From Ampelocalamus luodianensis (Eukaryota; Streptophyta; Magnoliopsida; Poales; Poaceae): DNA of 64,000 nucleotides. Position 1 is the stretch's first letter, and every line of letters starts with the position of its first letter. Under the pieces are notes generated by a model, which saw only the letters and a list, made by a program, of their open reading frames with translations, had not been told where the DNA came from and searched no databases. Of the stretch, positions 58,722 through 64,000 are shown one piece after another. Made by a program: the position numbers and the translations under genes. The stretch is taken from the NCBI GenBank assembly GCA_036346255.1, contig CM070628.1, forward strand, positions 13,965,840 to 14,029,839. The letters run 5' to 3'.

Positions 58722-58867
58722 AATTTACTCAGTAACACTACATAGATACCACGAGTTGGAAAATAACATCGATATGTCCACGACATGTGGCCCCATGATC
58801 CACCTGTCATCCTTATATTAGATGTTATTTTTTAATTTATATATCATTACAATGTTACTGAGCAAAT
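58722..58867. mobile_element. Small MITE copy 2
   Basis: Terminal inverted repeats AATTTACTCAGTAACA and TGTTACTGAGCAAATT enclose a 115-bp body that matches copy 1 (GAGTTGGAAAATAACATCG, CCACCTGTCATCC). The length is about 146 bp. The superfamily is not assigned. Confidence 0.75.
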
Positions 58868-59616
58868 TTTTCCTAAATTTATCCCTAGCATCCACAATTC
58901 TAGGTGCGTGTCAGCCTGCCAGGGGCACACTTGCATGACTATACGTGTGCTTACCTTATAATCTAAAAAGAAAAACTAGATTTGAGACTGATATATTATG
59001 CCCTATTTGCTGTGTAGGAATTATACGTGTCATGTAAACTTCACATGAAATTCATAGGTTTCTAAGAGGCCCCTAAAGGGCACGATTTAACTACAACCGC
59101 AAGATCTCCATACATCCCAATCCTAATGCATCCAAACAAGTGAATATGGCTGAAAAATAAACTCATATCTCAGTCTCCCAAACCCACATCAACACATTTC
59201 ACGTATCCTATATATCCCAACCACGTGTGAACCGATCAGACCGAGAAAGTGCGATCCTCTTTTGACGTGTTAGACGTGCAGCTGCCAGTTTTTGTGGCGT
59301 TGAAATGTATGAATGTGAATGCAACTACGACTTCAACCGGAAAAGGCTGTTATATGCTTATGCCATTCCCTTGCTGTTTTGATTAAATCCGTCTCTTGTT
59401 CGTCCAGTGTATGGCACTATGGCCGGAGAAACGGGGAGCCTCGTGTAACATGACACTGATATTGACAATGAATTCTGCCCAGCCCGTAGCAGAGCCTGTC
59501 ATCTTTGTGCAAGGAAGAGAAGTTGTGAATGGAACATGTAATCCTACTCTAGCATTTTCAGTAAAGTCAAAATTGGCTGCAACATATTGAACTTGTCTGG
59601 CATTTGTTTTAGGATA
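58868..59616. other. Intergenic stretch, no gene seen
   Basis: AT-rich sequence without coding signal or clear repeats. Open frames at 59383-59724 overlap on both strands. Confidence 0.45.
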
Positions 59617-60615
59617 TCGGCTTTTTGTGACTTTGCCAAAACACACTGTAAAATCGTGGCTATTTGACAGAAGATTGAAAATATAAAATATGAGTCGAAG
59701 ATTGAAAATATAAAATATGACCAAATTGCCCCCTTCTTCCTCTACCTCTGCTCCCTGGCCACGCTACTGCATACTCGTGCAGAGCCACACCGTGCCACAC
59801 CAATGCGACCTGCCTCAATTCCAACAGAAGCACCACGTGCACGTTTAGGAGCACCGTGCTCGCCCCTCTCTCCGTTGTGCATTCCCCCATGTGCCACCCT
59901 CCCAATTGACATCTCGCTGGAACACCAGCGCTGTCGCTGTCTTGGCTGCCACGTCACCCCTCAGTCCCACCGCTCCGGTGAGCTCTCCAAAGTTTTGTCC
60001 GTGTCAAAATGTGTTCCACATTCTAATGTATCATTTTCCTTAAACAATTTCATCTTTCGCACAGCAGTTCGTTGGAATCGAAACCGTCTTCCCTGTTGTC
60101 CTTCGAGCAGCGTCGTCATCGATTGCGCCTCCGTCGGTGAGTCCCTGCCATCATCGACTGCATTATCTTCATCCTCGTGTCGCATTCTACACCATGCTCA
60201 CCTTGCCCTCGCCAAAACTTCATCGGAACACCTTCGTCGCCATGCGCCTACGACCGCTTCAACCCCGTCACCGTTGCCGCCGCTGTGGCCCTCCACCCGC
60301 GACGGCGGCACCGATCACCTCCCTAGGACCCCGCTGCCCCATTTGGTTGCCTCTCGTGCTTCCCGAGCCGTCTAGAGCTGTTGGCGCTCGGCAATCCTCT
60401 ATTCCTCGACATTATTGTGCTTCTGACTCAGCACTGTGCACTTGAGATTCAACCCAACCAACTGCTGCACACCTGCACCAGTCCAAGTGATAAGGGCAAA
60501 ATAGACTTTTCACCTATATTCTCTCTCCTTTCTCGGCCAAATATACTATTTTAATGTCTTTTGGTAAATAGTCATAATTTTGCAGTATGTTAAAGCAAAG
60601 GTATAAAAAACCAGT
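59617..60615. mobile_element. ~1-kb inverted-repeat element with GC-rich core
   Basis: Left sequence at 59630-59690 (CTGTAAAATCGTGGCTATTT) is the diverged inverse of 60540-60600 (on the minus strand CTGCAAAATTATGACTATTT, followed by an AAGACATTAAAATA-like stretch). The arms are about 75 bp with roughly 70-75% identity by eye. The left arm also has a 26-bp direct duplication (GATTGAAAATATAAAATATGA twice). The core 59740-60480 is C-rich with short overlapping frames and may be captured host sequence. Non-autonomous MULE type is plausible. Confidence 0.6.
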
Positions 60616-60795
60616 GTTCTGGAGAAAAATTTTATAAAACTTCAATGTCTTGTGGCTAATTTTGTCGGTAAAAGGTACACAAGAGATTTGAGTCTTGAGA
60701 TAGCGCAAAGAACACGATGAAAGGCCCTAACAAGCCTGGAAAGTAAGGGGACCGAGGACCTACATATTGAGGCATCATGGACTGAACCGGAAAGC

Positions 60796-60854
60796 AAATT
60801 TGCTTTCTGGATTCTTTTTTTTTATCTTCACAAAAAAATCCAGAAAGCAAATTT
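60796..60854. repeat. 18-bp perfect inverted repeat upstream of CSLA
   Basis: AAATTTGCTTTCTGGATT at 60796-60813 is inverted at 60837-60854, with a T-rich loop. It lies about 0.95 kb before the CSLA start codon. Confidence 0.8.
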
Positions 60855-61787
60855 ATTTGAAGTACTAATTCATTGTGCCCCTGACTGACGAGAGATGAGT
60901 CTTGATATCGATCTATCCTTGTACGTGCAACAGAAGGATTGCGTTACACTGCACATCAATGTGCTCCTCCACTTTGCATACATCCACGTCATGCCTTTGG
61001 TTCTCAGTAACTGTGCGAATGCGGGATTCGATTCCAGTGTTGGTAAGTTGCTATTGTTTGTACTTGTTTGCTCCATCCGTGTATGACTGACGCTTGGTGG
61101 CGAGAGGGAGTGATCAGTGTGCCTGTCCAGTAGTGGAACACGAGCAACACGACGGGAACGGGACGGGGCACATCCAATTGGGGGCAGCAGAAGCTCTCGT
61201 GCCGGCGCGCCCACTCCTCGATCGAATCGCTTTTGGCCGCATGCATCGGTGCCCGGTGGCGACGGGTTTACCGCGTCTTAGCCGAGCGCGACGGCGACAG
61301 ATTGGCAGCCAACCGCCGACCGCGACTCCCTCGACGTCCACGCCCACGTCCACGCCGTTTTGGCATTTCCGCTCGGCTGCGATACGGTACGTTACAATCG
61401 CCATAGAACAAGGACGCGCCATCGCGCGCACGCAAGCCACGGCCGCGATCGCAGTTACGCGAATGACAAATGGGTCCCACGGATACGATGGACCCACCGC
61501 GCAGTACGTGATGTCTACGCGGTGTATCGGTACACGATGCCCATGGGAGATGGTACAAGCTGCGGTTTGCGCACCATGCGGCTTCAGACTCTTCCACTGA
61601 CACACCGGGTCGGAGCTTTACTGGGCCTACATATCAGAGGGAGGGGAGTCAGTTGCACCTCCGGAACTCCACTCGTCTTATAAGTGAGGGCAAAAGCGCC
61701 TTTCCGCACCGACGCGCACAAAAAGCAGAAGTCCAAGAGGCAACGCGAGCTGAGCAGGCAGGCAGGCACAGACGGACACAGGCGGGC
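60855..61787 (+). promoter_or_regulatory. CSLA upstream region with TATA-like box
   Basis: A TATA-like TTATAAG at 61678-61684 lies about 105 bases before the ATG and would start transcription near 61710. 61100-61600 is GC-rich with overlapping frames on both strands and no family signature. Confidence 0.5.
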
Positions 61788-63387
61788 ATGGCCGGCGAGG
61801 GGCCCACCACCGCGGCGGAATGGCTCGACGGGTCCCTGCTGCTGCTGCTCCTGCGGTGGCCGTCGTCGTTAGGCGGCGAGTTGCGGACGGCGTGGGACGC
61901 GGTGCGGGCCGCGGCCGTGGCGCCGGCGCTCGCGGCCGCGTCGGGCGCGTGCCTGGCCATGTTGGCCATGCTGCTCGCCGACGCTGTGTTCATGGCCGCT
62001 GCCAGCCTCGCGCGGCGCCGCCCCGAGCGGCGGTACCGGGCGGGCCCGCTTGGCAGCGGCGGCAACGCCGAGGAGGACGATGAGGAGGGTGGCCGCCTCG
62101 GCTACCCCATGGTGCTCGTCCAAATTCCCATGTACAACGAGAGGGAGGTACGTATTTACTGTATAATTGCATACGCAATACAGTAAACAGCATGGTTATA
62201 CGGTTCGTGTACGTACATACGCCTCGTCTGCTTCTGTTTGGGTGCAGGTGTACAAGCTCTCGATTGGAGCAGCGTGCGGGCTGTCGTGGCCGTCGGATAG
62301 GGTCATCGTACAGGTTCTAGACGATTCCACGGATCCAACGGTCAAGGTAAGCTTAGAGCCTCTTGGGCCGGTAGGCGCTAGTAGCGCTGTAATGCTGTAT
62401 GTGTCGACACGTGGAAGTTTGCAAAAGGCTGCGAAAATGCCATTCTATGTAGCCCGGCAGTAGAGTTGTGCAAAATTAGTAGGAGTACTGGTTTAGAATT
62501 TACTCTAGTTGTTCGGTGGAGTCGCTGGTGAGTTCTGAAAAAGGATTGACAATTAGCATAGCGGAGTACTAGAATAGAATTGGTGGATAGTGGCATAGTC
62601 GTTAAAGTAGGATCGGATTTTGTGGTCAACTGGTGATTTGCCTGCAAAGATTATACATGTGCCATCCATGCATGGGGAGAAATTGTATGCAATGACGTAT
62701 TAGGCAACGTAGTAATAATATGTATGCACCTAGGAAAATCACAATGTATCCATACGTCAGGGATTTGCTGACAAATTGCTACAATTGGACGTGAATTATA
62801 ACAAATAGTATCTGCAATAGAAGTTACATCATGGCAAAAAAAGTAAGAAGATGATGACAAGAGGTACGTTACATCAAGTGGGGGTGGGTGCATGGAGCAG
62901 TAGAACCTGCCTATCTCAGTTACAAAGGGCCTACAAAAGGGTCCAACTCACAAATTTCTGGTTTTTTTAAGTGCAACATAGAAGCATCATGTGTGGTTAC
63001 TGGCATTAATTGCCCGTTGGAGTACTCGTACTGTCATACATATTAGCTCGAGCTATTTAATTGAAGTGGCACTGAATTTTGTTGTTGCCTTCCTCCAAGA
63101 TAAATCATTCATTCGTGTAGTGTGCTGGAAATAGGATCTGGTGGAGATTGAATGCAAGTTTTGGGCTAACAAAGGCAAGAACGTAAAATATGAGGTGCGA
63201 AATACTCGCAAAGGATATAAGGCTGGTGCATTGAAAGAAGGGATGCTGCGGGATTATGTCCAACAATGTGATTTTGTTGCTGTATTTGATGCTGATTTCC
63301 AGCCAGAAGCCGACTTCCTCATGAGAACCATCCCATATCTTGCGCGTAATCCACAAATTGCTCTTGTTCAAGCACGCTGGGAATTTG
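61788..63387 (+). CDS. CSLA3: Cellulose synthase-like A (glucomannan 4-beta-mannosyltransferase), 5' part
   Basis: CSLA enzymes (GT2) polymerise mannan or glucomannan in the Golgi from GDP-sugars. Three exons are visible: 61788-62147, 62248-62346 and 63135-63387, with GT-AG borders. They join in frame to 237 codons, and the next exon lies outside the window. The first exon codes a hydrophobic segment at about residues 45-70, then YPMVLVQIPMYNEREVYKLS. VIVQVLDDSTDPTVK has the first catalytic aspartates and FVAVFDADFQPEADFL the DxD motif. IALVQARWEF precedes the split codon. Full-length family members have about 520-580 aa. The symbol rests on synteny with rice, where CSLA3 follows ALK (from memory). 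ORFs continuing past 62147 are read-through of intron 1. Confidence 0.9.
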
Positions 63388-64000
63388 GTAAGCCTGAAAA
63401 GCACTCTAGTTTACCCTGGTTATGAGTTCATTTGGTTAGTATATTGTTCTCTTACGATGGTACTATCAAATCTTTCAAGCAGCCTGGTTGTAGGAACCAA
63501 CATAGCACCGATCTTATGCCAGAAAACTTAGAGCAGATTAGTGAACACCATCAATGAATATGCATGTTAAATAGGACCGATTATAACTCCCACCAAAGTG
63601 GATCAATGAATATGCATGTTAAATAGGACCGATTATAACTGCCACCAAAGTGGAGGAAACAGGATAACTGTAGCCTATATGTTTTCTTGAGAAAGTGCAA
63701 CTGGGTTACACCATAATTATACGAAGAAAAATAAAATATGACAGCACTGATGCTGATGTTAGGCGAACAACATTACAGTTACAGCGTAGACATATGTAGG
63801 TACTATGGCCAGCTTGGATGTCTTCCAATGACTCTCTCACCCCTGTAAAGTAGTCAAGCACCTTTCCATTTCGTTCTCAACTCATCCTATTTATGTTATT
63901 CCATGCCAAGTTGCCAACATAGCTTTGTACCTGTATCTGATGCAAATCCGGATAACTCGTTCAATGAACTCTGGATATGGTGCACAGCAAGTTTTGCTCC
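63388..64000 (+). other. CSLA intron 3 (incomplete), with 52-bp tandem duplication
   Basis: No sequence for the expected next CSLA exon is found before the window ends. 63550-63601 and 63602-63653 are tandem copies of a 52-bp unit starting ATCAATGAATATGCATGTTA, with one difference by eye. Confidence 0.7.

Noticed and set aside
61094..61605. Overlapping frames on both strands upstream of CSLA
   Set aside because: They lie in GC-rich promoter sequence, overlap each other in sense and antisense, and show no domain.
62148..62186. Continuation of the CSLA first exon as a 177-aa protein
   Set aside because: This is read-through of intron 1. The donor GAG|GTACGT at 62147 and the acceptor at 62247 join conserved CSLA sequence in frame.

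Overview
The window is plant nuclear DNA from a grass. It has short GC-rich first exons, GT-AG introns, many nested LTR retrotransposons, MITEs and a LINE, and no bacterial-type operons. The central gene is starch synthase IIa (SSIIa, called ALK in rice). Its C-terminus and N-terminus are SSII-a type, and the N-terminal region looks closer to maize than to rice from memory, so a panicoid-like grass is my best guess (inference). SSIIa is followed in the same direction by a CSLA mannan synthase. From memory this is the order at the rice chromosome 6 ALK locus, where CSLA3 is the next gene.

Layout: 1-3.3 kb holds the 3' part of a degenerate Copia element. At 4.6-13.6 kb is a complete galectin-domain hydroxyproline O-galactosyltransferase gene (+, seven coding exons, 637 aa); its sixth coding intron was enlarged by Copia debris (9.1-12.4 kb). 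At 13.9-14.1 kb is a near-perfect hairpin, and at 14.3-15.0 kb an intronless DMP (DUF679) membrane protein gene (-). 15.9-21.5 kb is a Copia element with both LTRs but no integrase core. 21.9-31.0 kb is a MuDR-type (MULE) transposase pseudogene (-), split twice: by a 1.33 kb solo LTR with a perfect 5-bp target duplication, and by a 4.7 kb inverted-repeat element carrying a plant-mobile-domain gene and two tandem-repeat arrays. 31.7-33.0 kb is a foldback element with very long terminal inverted repeats, and 33.6-37.4 kb is a LINE (-). 39.4-40.9 kb is a Pack-type element that carries a DUF761 gene fragment.

SSIIa runs from 42,680 to 52,585 (+, eight coding exons, 773 aa). Its third intron holds a complete 5.8 kb Copia element with matching AACTC target duplications, and that element itself carries a 464-bp MITE. 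Downstream lie a 3.48 kb solo LTR of Ty3/gypsy Tekay/Del type, which splits a small MITE, then a 1 kb inverted-repeat element, and finally the first three exons of the CSLA gene (61,788 to beyond the window).

The functional content is therefore four cellular genes. SSIIa makes medium-length amylopectin chains in plastids. CSLA and the galactosyltransferase act on wall polysaccharide and arabinogalactan proteins in the Golgi. DMP is an endomembrane protein. More than half of the window is transposon-derived. The layering is clear enough in several places to order the insertions. All exon boundaries were read by eye from splice consensus and frame continuity. I could run no search or alignment, so element family names are recognition calls.
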